Notes: a model not told the origin generated them from the sequence alone. Counted from the first letter of the stretch, positions 44,980-53,430 are shown. The stretch: 64,000 nucleotides of DNA from an uncultured bacterium (GCA_938036155.1 CALHPA010000004.1:1-64000); one strand, 5' to 3'. Translations and numbers: made by a program.

Positions 44980-46305
44980 ATGAAATTCGATAAAATTATA
45001 ATTGGTTTTGGAAAAGCTGGGAAAACTTTGGCAGTTTTTGCGGCAAATAAGGGTGAAAAAGTTGCAATAATCGAGAAATCGCCAAAAATGTATGGTGGAA
45101 CCTGCATTAATATTGCTTGTATTCCAACCAAAGTTTTAGCGGTTGCGGCGAGTGAAGATTTAACTTTCGAAGAAGCTATTGCGCGAAAAATTGATGTTGT
45201 ACAGCGGCTAAATTCGAAAAATTATCATATGCTTGCGGATAACGATTTGATTACAGTTTTTGACGGCTTTGGTTCATTTTTAGATGAAAATACGGTTTTA
45301 GTTGAATCAAATGGTGAAAAACTTGAGCTTTCGGCTGATAAGATTATTATTAATACTGGTGCAGAAAGTTTTATTCCTAAAATTTCAGGAATTGAAGAAG
45401 GTTTGAGTTGCTCAAAAATTTTAACCAGTACAGAGCTTCTTGATAATCAGGAAACGATTGATAATCTAGCAATTATTGGTGGTGGGTTTATTGGCTTAGA
45501 GTTTGCTTCAACTTTTGCGAAGTTGGGTACAAAAGTAACAATTTTTGAACGAGGCGATAAAATTTTAGCTGATGAAGATGATTCAATGCAAGAAGCAATC
45601 TTTGATTTTTTAGTTTCGCAAGGTGTTAATTTTGAGTTTAACGCAAATGTTGAAGCTTTCGAAAATACTGAAAATGGAATTTTGGTTCAAAATAATGGTA
45701 AGAAATTGGCTTTTGATAAGGTTTTAATTTCAATCGGGCGAAAGCCAGTGACTACAAAATTAAATCTTGAAAGAGTAGGAATTAAAACGCTTGAAAACGG
45801 TGGAATTTGGACTGATGAAAATCTCCAAACTTCGAATTCGAAAGTTTGGGCAGTTGGCGATGCACGTGGAAAGGAACAATTTACCTATGCTTCCTTAGAT
45901 GATTTTCGAATTTTGCGTTCACAATTTTATGGTGATGAAAAGTATTCTTTAAAAAATCGTGTTAATTTGCCAAATTCAATTTTCTTACAGGTTCCATTTT
46001 CGAAAGTTGGATTAACTGAAAAACAAGCTTTGGAAGAAGGTTTTGAGATTAAAGTGAAGGAGATTCCAGCAGCAGCAGTACCAAAACTTCAGCTTAAATT
46101 TAAAACAACGGGGCTTTTACGGGCAATTATAGATTCAAAAACTAATAAAATTTTAGGCGCGGCTCTGTTTTGTTATAATTCGCCAGAAGTGATAAATATC
46201 GTAAAAACTGCGATTGATGCTGGACTTGATTATACTGCTCTGCGAGATCAGATTTTTACACACCCAACTGTAGCTGAGAGCCTGAATGATTTGTTTAATC
46301 TTTAA
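44980..46305 (+). CDS. FAD-dependent pyridine nucleotide-disulfide oxidoreductase, active cysteines present
   Basis: 441 aa, glutathione-reductase/mercuric-reductase-like (class I) flavoenzyme. FAD loop GFGKAGKTLA (about residues 9-18), redox cysteines C42 and C47 in YGGTCINIACIPTK, NAD(P) loop IGGGFIGLEFA (about 165), second FAD motif WAVGDARG and the catalytic HPTVAE at the C-terminus. The substrate is unknown; RclA/YkgC-like or a low-molecular-weight disulfide reductase fits. TGTTAAAAT and AGAGG are upstream. Compare the cysteine-less homologue at 54537. Confidence 0.9.
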   Translation: MKFDKIIIGFGKAGKTLAVFAANKGEKVAIIEKSPKMYGGTCINIACIPTKVLAVAASEDLTFEEAIARKIDVVQRLNSKNYHMLADNDLITVFDGFGSFLDENTVLVESNGEKLELSADKIIINTGAESFIPKISGIEEGLSCSKILTSTELLDNQETIDNLAIIGGGFIGLEFASTFAKLGTKVTIFERGDKILADEDDSMQEAIFDFLVSQGVNFEFNANVEAFENTENGILVQNNGKKLAFDKVLISIGRKPVTTKLNLERVGIKTLENGGIWTDENLQTSNSKVWAVGDARGKEQFTYASLDDFRILRSQFYGDEKYSLKNRVNLPNSIFLQVPFSKVGLTEKQALEEGFEIKVKEIPAAAVPKLQLKFKTTGLLRAIIDSKTNKILGAALFCYNSPEVINIVKTAIDAGLDYTALRDQIFTHPTVAESLNDLFNL

Positions 46306-46371
46306 GTTTGCTTTATTTTCAAAAATTTGATATAATTTAAACAAAAGCGTAATAATTTTTAAAGGTGGGAA

Positions 46372-48270
46372 ATGAAACCGACGATTTTATCGATTGGAAA
46401 TGCGACAAAAGATAACTTTTTAAACATTCAAAATCAAAAAATTTATAAAGATGAGCTTAATAATTTTCATTATGATCTAACTTTTGATGATTCAACTTTA
46501 AATTATCAAAAACAGGCTGGTGTTTATGGTGGAACAATTTTAAGCGAAAAAATCTTCACAGCGGCGCATTTTAAAGCATTTTCGAGTGTAAATCCAAATG
46601 GGCTTTCGCATTTCGAATATGATGAAATTAACGATAATTTGATTGATCGTTTTGTGATTTCGCACAAGGGTAAAAGTTTTATTTTAACGAGTAATCCGCG
46701 CAACACAAAATGGGTTTCTCCCGCTTTTTCACCAGATTTAATTTATATTGCGGATGCGAATTTTTCACAAAATTATTTGGCTGATTTTAAAAAATATCTT
46801 CACGAAAATCCAAAAATTGAGCTTGTTTTTAATGTTGCCGATTTGGGTCCTGAGCTTGCACATGAGTTTTTTGTTCGAGCGAATTTAGTTTTTGTAGATT
46901 TTCGAAAGCAAAATTTAAGTGATTTAATTGATTATTCAAGCTATGAAAATACTATAGATTCACTAATTAAAACTGGTGTGCGAGGTGTTGTTATTTTTGA
47001 TGGTTCAAAAATAATTGCTGGAAATAAAGAGAAGATTGCTAGTATTGAAACTAATTTCGAATTAAATTCGTTTTATCAGAATAATATTTTTCAAGCAGCT
47101 TTTGTTGCTGAAAATTTTTCAAGTTCTTCAAAATTAGAAGAAAATTTACAAGTTGCAGTTACGATTGCCAATAAATCTGATTTTAATGATATTTTGAAGC
47201 CTTTTTATGCGCATCAAATTTTAAATCATAAAAATTGTGAGTTAATTGTTAATGTTTTAAGTGATACGCCAGATATTGCAACACGATTGCATAAAACTGC
47301 TGCGAAATTAGTTGCGCGACCAAAAGGAATATTTGCTGCAGACGAATCTGGTGGAAATATTCATAAAAAATTTGAAAGTATCGGGATTAAAGATACTTTT
47401 GAAAATCGCCGAGCTTATCGTGAGATGTTTTTCAAAACGCCAGATATCGAGAATTATTTAAGTGGAATTATTCTTTTCGAAGAGACAACTGAACAAAATA
47501 CTTCTGAAGATATCAATTTTGTTGAGTATTTGAAAAATCGCGGAATTTCTGTCGGAGTGAAGCTCGACGGTGGTTTGCAGCCTTTAACTGGATTTGAAGG
47601 CGAGACAATTTCATTAGGGCTTGATTCTTTGATTGAAAAACTTCATAAATATTCAAAAATGGGAATTGATTTTGCAAAATGGCGAGTTGCTTTCGAAATT
47701 AATGAGGAAAAAGGAATACCGAGCGAAGCGGCAATTGTTTCGAATCTGCGAGTTTTGGCGCAATACGCTAAAGCTTGCCAGAATTACGGAATAGTACCAA
47801 TCGTTGAGCCAGAGGTGGTTTATTCCGGAAAACATAACATTAAACAGTGTCGAGAAGTTACAGAAAAGGTTCTTAAAAAACTCTTTGAAGAATTAAAGAT
47901 ATTTAAAGTTGATCTTAAGGGAATGATATTAAAAACAAATATGGTTCTTGCAGGTTCTGAAAATGAAATTCAATCTTCCTCAAGAGAGGTTGCACGAGAA
48001 ACTATTTCTGTTTTTAAGAAAGTAGTTCCAAAAGAGTTGGCAGGGATTGTGTTCCTTTCTGGTGGGCAAACTGCAACTCAAGCAACTGATAATCTTCAAG
48101 AAATAACCAATCTTGGGCCTTTTGATTGGGGGTTGACCTATAGTTATGCGCGAGCTTTACAGCTTCCAGCACTTCAAGCTTGGGCTGGAAAACTAGAAAA
48201 TGTTCAGCAAGCTCAGTTACTCTTCTTGGAGCGAGTCACAGCAAATTCACACGCTCTGTATAAGAATTAA
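46372..48270 (+). CDS. Fusion of degenerate PfkB-type sugar-kinase fold and class I fructose-bisphosphate aldolase
   Basis: 632 aa. Residues ~1-290 follow the PfkB/ribokinase outline (MKPTILSIGNATKDNF at the start, GVYGGTI, VRGVVIFDGS) but the catalytic GAGD loop is replaced by NSFYQNNIFQAAF, so kinase activity is unlikely. Residues ~300-632 are class I aldolase: FAADESGGNIHKKFESIGI, VGVKLDGGLQPLTGFEGE, KWRVAFEI, VPIVEPEV, the Schiff-base lysine K521 in GMILKTNMV and FLSGGQTATQATDNL. A class I aldolase would cleave fructose-1,6-bisphosphate. A TTGATATAAT and AAAGGTGGG lie upstream. Confidence 0.88.
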   Translation: MKPTILSIGNATKDNFLNIQNQKIYKDELNNFHYDLTFDDSTLNYQKQAGVYGGTILSEKIFTAAHFKAFSSVNPNGLSHFEYDEINDNLIDRFVISHKGKSFILTSNPRNTKWVSPAFSPDLIYIADANFSQNYLADFKKYLHENPKIELVFNVADLGPELAHEFFVRANLVFVDFRKQNLSDLIDYSSYENTIDSLIKTGVRGVVIFDGSKIIAGNKEKIASIETNFELNSFYQNNIFQAAFVAENFSSSSKLEENLQVAVTIANKSDFNDILKPFYAHQILNHKNCELIVNVLSDTPDIATRLHKTAAKLVARPKGIFAADESGGNIHKKFESIGIKDTFENRRAYREMFFKTPDIENYLSGIILFEETTEQNTSEDINFVEYLKNRGISVGVKLDGGLQPLTGFEGETISLGLDSLIEKLHKYSKMGIDFAKWRVAFEINEEKGIPSEAAIVSNLRVLAQYAKACQNYGIVPIVEPEVVYSGKHNIKQCREVTEKVLKKLFEELKIFKVDLKGMILKTNMVLAGSENEIQSSSREVARETISVFKKVVPKELAGIVFLSGGQTATQATDNLQEITNLGPFDWGLTYSYARALQLPALQAWAGKLENVQQAQLLFLERVTANSHALYKN

Positions 48271-48284
48271 CTATCATAGAATAT

Positions 48285-48320
48285 AAAAAACGCTCAAAAT
48301 TTAGTTGTTGAGCGTTTTTA
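48285..48320. terminator. Bidirectional intrinsic terminator
   Basis: AAAAACGCTCAA pairs with TTGAGCGTTTTT, between the convergent aldolase fusion (+) and XRE-membrane gene (-). Confidence 0.88.
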
Positions 48321-48330
48321 TTTTAATGAT

Positions 48331-49203
48331 TTACTTCTTTTTTACGTAAATAGCATGAATTGCAATTGCAATTCCACCGATTGGATAAAATATCTTAGCT
48401 GAGTCCCAATTATTTGTAATAAAGCTGTAGGTTAGATAAACTGCTGTAATCGAAAGCATTATTATTGCCGCAAAAAATCCTATTTTTGAATCTTTTTCTT
48501 CATCTTTATTTTCGATTTCATAAAAGTTATTAATTTTCGAAAAAATAGAATTTCCATAAGTTGATGCCGAGATTCCAATTCCTAATAGAGCCATGAATAT
48601 AGTATTAGCTAAATTAATACCAAGATCAGAAAAATGATAAATTATTTGATGAGCTGCTATAGCCGTAAAAATTGTTGATACAAATGCCATGGTGCTGCTA
48701 TTTTTAATATTTTTGGCTTGTCTGATTTCATTTTTTGAAAAAAAATTGTCGATTTTTATATTACAATCAAGTAGATTTTCAGTTTCTGAATTATCAAAAT
48801 TTTTAGCTAAAATTAGTAGGGGAACTGATATTGCTAAGGATAACATTAAAGTAATCCCTGTTAAAACATTAAAGCTTGCTGTTGATCCTGAGAAATATGC
48901 TGCCACTGCAAGGCCAGCAAAAAGAACAAACATACCAAGTGCACGAATTAATGCAATTTTTTGATATGATTTTTCGTACTCTTTTTTATTAAAATTGACT
49001 TTTTTGGTTGAAATTTCGCCAGTTAGCTCATCTAAACTAATTTCGAAAAGTTCGCTTAGAGCAATAAGTTTTTCAAGCTCGGGTGAAGATTTTCCACTTT
49101 CCCAAGCTGAAATTGATTGTCGCGAAACACCAATTTTATCGGCAAGTTGTTCTTGTGAGATATTTTTCTCGGCTCGTAATTTTTGTAAATTCTGACTAAA
49201 CAT
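48331..49203 (-). CDS. XRE-type HTH regulator fused to a membrane domain
   Basis: 290 aa from the ATG at 49203. Residues ~5-62 are a Cro/CI-type helix-turn-helix (LRAEKNISQEQLADKIGVSRQSISAWESG). The remaining ~200 residues hold about six hydrophobic segments in two clusters, so DNA binding happens at the membrane; the ligand or signal is unknown. A Shine-Dalgarno (AAAGGAC) supports 49203. Fifteen bp upstream another in-frame ATG (49218) lies about 10 nt after TATAAT and could be used leaderlessly. Confidence 0.8.
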   Translation of the reverse strand: MFSQNLQKLRAEKNISQEQLADKIGVSRQSISAWESGKSSPELEKLIALSELFEISLDELTGEISTKKVNFNKKEYEKSYQKIALIRALGMFVLFAGLAVAAYFSGSTASFNVLTGITLMLSLAISVPLLILAKNFDNSETENLLDCNIKIDNFFSKNEIRQAKNIKNSSTMAFVSTIFTAIAAHQIIYHFSDLGINLANTIFMALLGIGISASTYGNSIFSKINNFYEIENKDEEKDSKIGFFAAIIMLSITAVYLTYSFITNNWDSAKIFYPIGGIAIAIHAIYVKKK

Positions 49204-49389
49204 TTTTTGTCCTTTCATATTAATTATTATACAATAATTATATAAAAAATGCTCATTTGCGACTACCAAGTTTTCTTGAAAATCGCTAATTTTGTTGCCA
49301 ATATTTTTAACAAAACAGATTGATTTTGTGTTAAATTTGCTTGATTTAGTCGATAATATTCTAATATATAATGAATTTACTAAATTTAT

Positions 49390-49427
49390 TTTTTGAAAAA
49401 ATATTAAAGCCACCAAAATTAGGCGGC
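49390..49427 (-). terminator. Intrinsic terminator of the 39-aa gene
   Basis: On the minus strand GCCGCC and GGTGGC pair around TAATTTT, followed by TTTAATATTTTTT. Confidence 0.7.
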
Positions 49428-49547
49428 CTAAGTTGTGCGGGTGTTATTCTTTTTTATTTGTTCACAGGGTCTAAAAACTATATATTGACCAGTTGATAGC
49501 TTGACATAGATAGACTCCATATCTTTTCTTTTTTGAGTTTGTTCCAT
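49428..49547 (-). CDS. Small protein (39 aa), unknown function
   Basis: ATG at 49547, AGAGGTG seven nt upstream, stop at 49428-49430. It begins MEQTQKRKDMESIYVKLSTG and continues QYIVFRPCEQ; hydrophilic, one cysteine, basic tail. A TGCTATACT extended -10 (minus strand, 49617-49625) gives a leader of about 60 nt that carries the TTCAAGAT/ATCTTGAA hairpin. A terminator follows directly. Signals on both sides support a real gene. Confidence 0.6.
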   Translation of the reverse strand: MEQTQKRKDMESIYVKLSTGQYIVFRPCEQIKKNNTRTT

Positions 49548-49578
49548 ATTATACACCTCTTTCTAAAGTCCAAGGTTA

Positions 49579-49601
49579 TTCAAGATGGATTTTATCTTGA
49601 A
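49579..49601 (-). promoter_or_regulatory. Leader hairpin of the 39-aa gene
   Basis: Perfect 8-bp inverted repeat TTCAAGAT / ATCTTGAA with a 7-nt loop, about 10 nt from the predicted transcript start. Confidence 0.5.
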
Positions 49602-49685
49602 TATATCTATATTCTGAGTATAGCACATTATTAATATAATAAAAATAGTTTTTATAAAAAACATAAAATGATATAATAATAAAAG

Positions 49686-51245
49686 ATGAATAAACAACTT
49701 TCGAAAAAGCTGAAAAAACTGCCAAATTCCGCTGGTGTTTATTTTCATAAAAATTCGAAAGGCGAGATTATTTATGTTGGAAAAGCGGCAAATTTAAAGA
49801 ACCGCGTGCGGCAATATTTTCAAAATTCGCGTGGAAAAGATCCAAAAACTGAAGCTTTGGTAGCAGAAATTACGATGACTGATTGGATTGAAGTTGAGAC
49901 TGAAATTGATGCGCTTTTTTTGGAAAGCGAGATGATTAAGCGCTACAAGCCACAATACAACATACTTTTGCGGGATGATAAATCACCAACTTATGTGCGA
50001 ATTGGCTTTCGTGACAAAATTCCGCATGTCAGTTTTACTAAAAATCCACTCGATGATTTAGCGGAATATTTTGGCCCATTTTACAATTCTAATGCGGTAA
50101 AAAAATCGGTGCGGCTACTTCGAAAAGTATTTCCGTATTATTTGAGCGAAAAAATGCCAGCTAAAAATAGTTTAGATTTTCAGATTGGCTTAACTCCTGG
50201 GCTAGAAAATTTTGAACCAAATTCTCCCGAATATCAACAAAAAATAACAGAATACAAACGTAATTTACGCCAGCTTTCGCGATATCTAAAAGGTGAACGA
50301 AAAATGCTCCAGCTTGAAATTGAGAAAGAAATGCTTGATTTTGCGAATGAACAGAATTTTGAAATGGCCGCAAAAAAACGTAACCAACTTCGAGACTTGA
50401 GTGAGCTTGGCAAGCAAGTTATTTTTTCGAATGAGGAATTTTTGGATATTTCGAAAGATCACGCGCTTTCGAAATTAGCGGAAATTCTCTCACTTGAAAA
50501 TCCACCTCGGCGAATTGAAGCGTTTGATATTTCACATACTGGTGGAGAAAATAATGTGGCGTCGATGGTGGTGTTTACGAATGGGCTGAGTGACAAGCGA
50601 GAATATCGAAAATTTAAAATGACCACTGGCGGAAATGATGACTTTCTCCATATGAAAGAGGTTTTGATACGAAGATTTTCGAAGCGAAATGAAAAATGGG
50701 GCCGGCCTGATTTAGTTTTAATTGATGGTGGTAAGGGCCAATTGAGCGCAGCGCGGGAAGTTTTACCGAGCGATATTTTGGCAATCGGGATTGCGAAACG
50801 TGATGAAGAAATTATTTTTGACACACAAAATCCAAACCTCAAAACTGGCTGGCTGGATAAAAATTTCGAAAAAATTGGTAGAGATTTTTTGGTTCAGCGA
50901 GAGGGAGATTTTTTGACACTAAATTTGCATCTTTCGCAAAGCCATTCGCACGGCCACGCTCGCAACTTGCTGGGTGAAAGTAACTCGGAATTTAGCGATT
51001 TAACTAAACTTTTTCAGCGGATTCGTGATGAAGCCCACCGATTCGCGATCAATTATCATTCGAATCTAAGGGCTAAAAAACAAATTCAGAACGCACTAGA
51101 AAAAATTGATGGTGTAGGAGCAAAAACGCGGGCAAAGTTGTTGCGGGAATTTGGCTCATTAAAAAAGATTCGCGAAGCTCCAGTGCAAGAGCTTTCTAAA
51201 ATTGTTGGCGAAAAATTAGCGCAAAAAATTAAGCAAAATTTGTAA
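49686..51245 (+). CDS. uvrC: Excinuclease ABC subunit C
   Basis: Dual-incision nuclease of nucleotide excision repair. 519 aa, shorter than the ~600 of most bacteria but with every domain: GIY-YIG (NSAGVYFHKNSKGEIIYVGKA), UVR motif (EMLDFANEQNFEMAAKKRN), RNase H-like domain (EAFDISHTGGENNVASMV, DGGKGQLSAA) and the C-terminal helix-hairpin-helix (IDGVGAKTRAKLLREFG). The loss is in the linker after GIY-YIG. TGATATAAT ends 8 nt before the ATG and there is no Shine-Dalgarno sequence. Confidence 0.95.
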   Translation: MNKQLSKKLKKLPNSAGVYFHKNSKGEIIYVGKAANLKNRVRQYFQNSRGKDPKTEALVAEITMTDWIEVETEIDALFLESEMIKRYKPQYNILLRDDKSPTYVRIGFRDKIPHVSFTKNPLDDLAEYFGPFYNSNAVKKSVRLLRKVFPYYLSEKMPAKNSLDFQIGLTPGLENFEPNSPEYQQKITEYKRNLRQLSRYLKGERKMLQLEIEKEMLDFANEQNFEMAAKKRNQLRDLSELGKQVIFSNEEFLDISKDHALSKLAEILSLENPPRRIEAFDISHTGGENNVASMVVFTNGLSDKREYRKFKMTTGGNDDFLHMKEVLIRRFSKRNEKWGRPDLVLIDGGKGQLSAAREVLPSDILAIGIAKRDEEIIFDTQNPNLKTGWLDKNFEKIGRDFLVQREGDFLTLNLHLSQSHSHGHARNLLGESNSEFSDLTKLFQRIRDEAHRFAINYHSNLRAKKQIQNALEKIDGVGAKTRAKLLREFGSLKKIREAPVQELSKIVGEKLAQKIKQNL

Positions 51246-51281
51246 TTTTCTTAAAATTTTGTTAAAATATACATAAGTATT

Positions 51282-51965
51282 ATGGTGGGTAAAGGCAGAA
51301 TTAAAAAGCGTCTTAAACAGATACAATCGCTTAAAAATTGGCAATTGTTTATTTTACTCATACTTATTATTTTCATAGATTTAACAGCTCTACGTTTGAA
51401 TAATGTAGGAATGGTTCGCAGAAGAGAAGCTGTTGAAACGGCCGATAAGTCTGGCGACATTGAAGCTACTAGAAAAGCAACGATTGAGCTAGCTAATTAT
51501 GTTTATGCTCATATGAATAGTGGTGGAATTTTTTATAGCGATGAAACTCACTGGTTTAAGATGAACCAAGAGGTGAAAGTTGTGTGGGCGAATATTTATG
51601 AGAGTGATATGAGAAAAGCTGAACAGATTGCTCGCGAAACTGAGAGTAATAATCCTAATGGAAATATTTTTAAAAAAGCAGAAGAAGCTTGCCGGCCAAG
51701 GTTTCGTGGTGGCTATTCTTTAGCGTATCAGCAGTGTATTCTAGATGAGCAAAATAAATATCCTGCAAGCAGTCAGGGTCAAGTTAAGGCTAAATATCCA
51801 AATATCTCAGAATATACTTATAGCTTTACTGCGCCAATTTGGTCGCCAGATTTAGCCGGGTGGACAACTTTAGTGGCAATAATTTTAATTTTTATGATTG
51901 TAGTAAAAATAATAACAACTACAATTCTTAAGCTTATTTTGAAAAAATATATACCAAAAGTGTAA
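51282..51965 (+). CDS. Two-helix membrane protein, unknown function
   Basis: Not recognised. 227 aa: basic N-terminus, a membrane helix (about residues 20-40), an external domain of about 140 residues with two cysteines (EEACRPRF and YQQCILDE) that could pair, and a second helix near the C-terminus (TTLVAIILIFMIVVKII). TGTTAAAAT lies 13 nt before the ATG. Confidence 0.68.
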   Translation: MVGKGRIKKRLKQIQSLKNWQLFILLILIIFIDLTALRLNNVGMVRRREAVETADKSGDIEATRKATIELANYVYAHMNSGGIFYSDETHWFKMNQEVKVVWANIYESDMRKAEQIARETESNNPNGNIFKKAEEACRPRFRGGYSLAYQQCILDEQNKYPASSQGQVKAKYPNISEYTYSFTAPIWSPDLAGWTTLVAIILIFMIVVKIITTTILKLILKKYIPKV

Positions 51966-51971
51966 AAAAGC

Positions 51972-52000
51972 TTGACACCACTTTAAAACTGATATACAAT
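51972..52000 (+). promoter_or_regulatory. Promoter of the 68-aa gene
   Basis: TTGACA, 17-bp spacer, TACAAT; leader about 28 nt. Confidence 0.7.
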
Positions 52001-52034
52001 GAAAATATATAACAGTAGTAATGAAAGGATAGAA

Positions 52035-52241
52035 ATGGCTTATAGTCAAACAAATTCAAAAGGAATTACATATTATTTGCACAAAAGTGAAGTAACTTTG
52101 CGTGGCGGAAAACCACAAACAATTTACTTCTTTGCTAAAAAAGAAAAGAATGATAAGGGTGAGCCTTGCGATCTTCCAGAAGACCGAATTGTAAAAGAAA
52201 ATCCACGAAACGGCTTCTTGACAGTTTCACGCAAGAAATAA
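52035..52241 (+). CDS. Small basic protein (68 aa), unknown function
   Basis: Starts at ATG 52035 with GAAAGGAT upstream; an ATG at 51999 overlaps the -10 element and is not used. The protein begins MAYSQTNSKGITYYLHKSEV, and reads as short beta strands (TYYLHKSEVTLRGGKPQTIYFF), then a charged, proline-containing tail. No membrane segment. It has its own strong promoter and terminator, so it is expressed on its own, probably at a high level. Confidence 0.7.
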   Translation: MAYSQTNSKGITYYLHKSEVTLRGGKPQTIYFFAKKEKNDKGEPCDLPEDRIVKENPRNGFLTVSRKK

Positions 52242-52252
52242 TTAATTTGCAG

Positions 52253-52289
52253 AAAACCGCTTCTTATTCAGATGAGGCGGTTTTTTGTT
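52253..52289 (+). terminator. Intrinsic terminator after the 68-aa gene
   Basis: AAAACCGC pairs with GCGGTTTT across a 16-nt loop region, then TTTT. Confidence 0.8.
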
Positions 52290-52303
52290 GAGTTTAAAAC
52301 AAA

Positions 52304-52325
52304 AATAAAACGCCAATTAGGCGAT
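52304..52325 (-). terminator. Terminator downstream of the minus-strand tRNA
   Basis: On the minus strand CGCC-TAATT-GGCG followed by TTTTATTTTTG. Confidence 0.65.
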
Positions 52326-52327
52326 TT

Positions 52328-52403
52328 TGGTAGGGGATGCTGGGTTCGAACCAGCGACCAATCGTGTATGAGACGACTGCTCTAACCGCTGAGCTAATCC
52401 CCC
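52328..52403 (-). tRNA. tRNA with CAT anticodon, probably tRNA-Ile2 (lysidine type)
   Basis: Cloverleaf on the minus strand with acceptor GGGGGAT/ATCCCCT, anticodon loop CTCATAC, T-arm GCTGG-TTCGAAC-CCAGC and encoded ACCA. The D-loop AGCGGTTAGA and the TTGGTCGCTGGTTC segment resemble E. coli ileX rather than metT. The C34 would be modified to lysidine by TilS to read AUA. Elongator Met is the alternative. Confidence 0.85.
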
Positions 52404-52443
52404 GACTATTTAATTATATCAGAAAATGTGATAAAATTAAATA

Positions 52444-52884
52444 GTGAAATTAAACTTAAACGATTTAAAAACTAAAACTCGCCGTGCGAAATATTATTTT
52501 TCGAACGATATTTTGACTTTGAGTAATATTATTATGGCCAGTGTGATTTTTATTTCGATAATTTGGGTTTGGGGAAATATTGCGGCGATGGAGAAAAATT
52601 ATTCAATTCAAAAAAAGATCGAACTCAAACAGCGCCAAGCTTTAATTGATGAAATTAGCTATAAAACACTCGAATATGAACAAAAATATCTGAAAAGCTC
52701 TGAATACCAAGAGCTTGCCGTGCGCGAAAAACTTGGTCTTGCGATGCCAGGTGAACATGTTTTGATTCTTTCGAAATACCCAGAAGAACAAAAGAAAGAG
52801 CAAGCTGAAATTTCGAAACCTTCAAACTTTACGCAATGGATTAACTTTATTTTTGGTGGAAATGCCCAAAAATCAATAAAATAG
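52444..52884 (+). CDS. FtsB/DivIC-like septum formation initiator
   Basis: 146 aa; short cytoplasmic N-terminus, one membrane helix (about residues 26-46), an external coiled coil (SIQKKIELKQRQALIDEIS) and the conserved end AVREKLGLAMPGEHVLIL. These proteins bind FtsL in the divisome. The GTG start at 52444 lies 6 nt after TGATAAAAT, so the predicted transcript begins exactly at the GTG. Confidence 0.85.
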   Translation: MKLNLNDLKTKTRRAKYYFSNDILTLSNIIMASVIFISIIWVWGNIAAMEKNYSIQKKIELKQRQALIDEISYKTLEYEQKYLKSSEYQELAVREKLGLAMPGEHVLILSKYPEEQKKEQAEISKPSNFTQWINFIFGGNAQKSIK

Positions 52885-52894
52885 TTAAAATCCC

Positions 52895-52923
52895 TTGACT
52901 TTTAAATATCCGCGTGATAAAAT
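52895..52923 (+). promoter_or_regulatory. Promoter of initiator tRNA
   Basis: TTGACT, 17-bp spacer, TGATAAAAT; start about 7 nt before the tRNA. Confidence 0.75.
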
Positions 52924-52936
52924 ATAAAACAGATAT

Positions 52937-53014
52937 CGCGGGATGGAGCAGTCTGGTCAGCTCGCTTGGCTCATAACCAAGAGGTCGTAGGTTCAAATCC
53001 TACTCCCGCAACCA
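52937..53014 (+). tRNA. Initiator tRNA-fMet (CAT)
   Basis: Acceptor CGCGGGA/TCCCGCA has the unpaired C1-A72 that marks initiators; anticodon loop CTCATAA flanked by TTGG/CCAA; T-arm GTAGG-TTCAAAT-CCTAC; encoded ACCA. Confidence 0.93.
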
Positions 53015-53030
53015 AGAAATTATTTCGAAA

Positions 53031-53065
53031 AATAACTTTTCAAAAAATGAAAGGTTATTTTTATT
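53031..53065 (+). terminator. Intrinsic terminator after tRNA-fMet
   Basis: AATAACTTTTC pairs with GAAAGGTTATT (one G-T), followed by TTTATTT. Confidence 0.85.
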
Positions 53066-53082
53066 TATGAAAAATAAAATTT

Positions 53083-53114
53083 AAAAATCGTTACAGAATT
53101 TGCAACGATTTTTT
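53083..53114 (-). terminator. Terminator downstream of tRNA-Met
   Basis: Minus strand AAAATCGTTGCA / TGTAACGATTTT hairpin with a T-tract. Confidence 0.75.
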
Positions 53115-53124
53115 ATATAATTTC

Positions 53125-53201
53125 TGGTAGTAGCGGCAGGGATTGAACCTGCGACCTTAGGCTTATGAGTCCTACGCTCTAACCAACTGAGCTACGCTAC
53201 C
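53125..53201 (-). tRNA. Elongator tRNA-Met (CAT)
   Basis: Minus-strand cloverleaf: acceptor GGTAGCG/CGCTACT, D-loop AGTTGGTTAGA, anticodon loop CTCATAA, T-arm GCAGG-TTCAATC-CCTGC, encoded ACCA. It lacks the C1-A72 mismatch of initiators. Confidence 0.9.
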
Positions 53202-53244
53202 ACAATGTTTATATTTTAGCATATTGAAAAACTTTTTTCAAGAG

Positions 53245-53276
53245 AAAAGCCCGCAAAATTTGCGAGCTTTATTTTT
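53245..53276. terminator. Bidirectional intrinsic terminator
   Basis: AAGCCCGCA/TGCGAGCTT hairpin with A- and T-tracts on both sides; ends the 37-aa gene on the minus strand. Confidence 0.8.
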
Positions 53277-53389
53277 TAGACTAAATCATCAAACTCATCA
53301 AAGCGTGAAATTCTTGCATCAATAAAGTTTCGAAGTTCTTTTTTAGTTCGGTGTCTATCCCATGAGGCCATTCGTTCATGTTGTGCCAT
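53276..53389 (-). CDS. Small protein (37 aa), unknown function
   Basis: ATG at 53389, AAAAGGAAAT upstream, stop at 53276. Starts MAQHERMASWDRHRTKKELR and ends in an acidic tail (DEFDDLV): a likely amphipathic helix with a basic then acidic charge pattern. It has a full promoter (53431-53459) and a terminator whose stem abuts the stop codon. Confidence 0.62.
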   Translation of the reverse strand: MAQHERMASWDRHRTKKELRNFIDARISRFDEFDDLV

Positions 53390-53430
53390 TTATATTTCCT
53401 TTTTATTTTTTAGTTGATATTATGTTACAT

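Noticed and set aside
49371..49496. Plus-strand frame of about 41 codons opposite the 39-aa gene
   Set aside because: It is antisense to a gene with a better start, ribosome-binding site and terminator, and shows no such signals itself.
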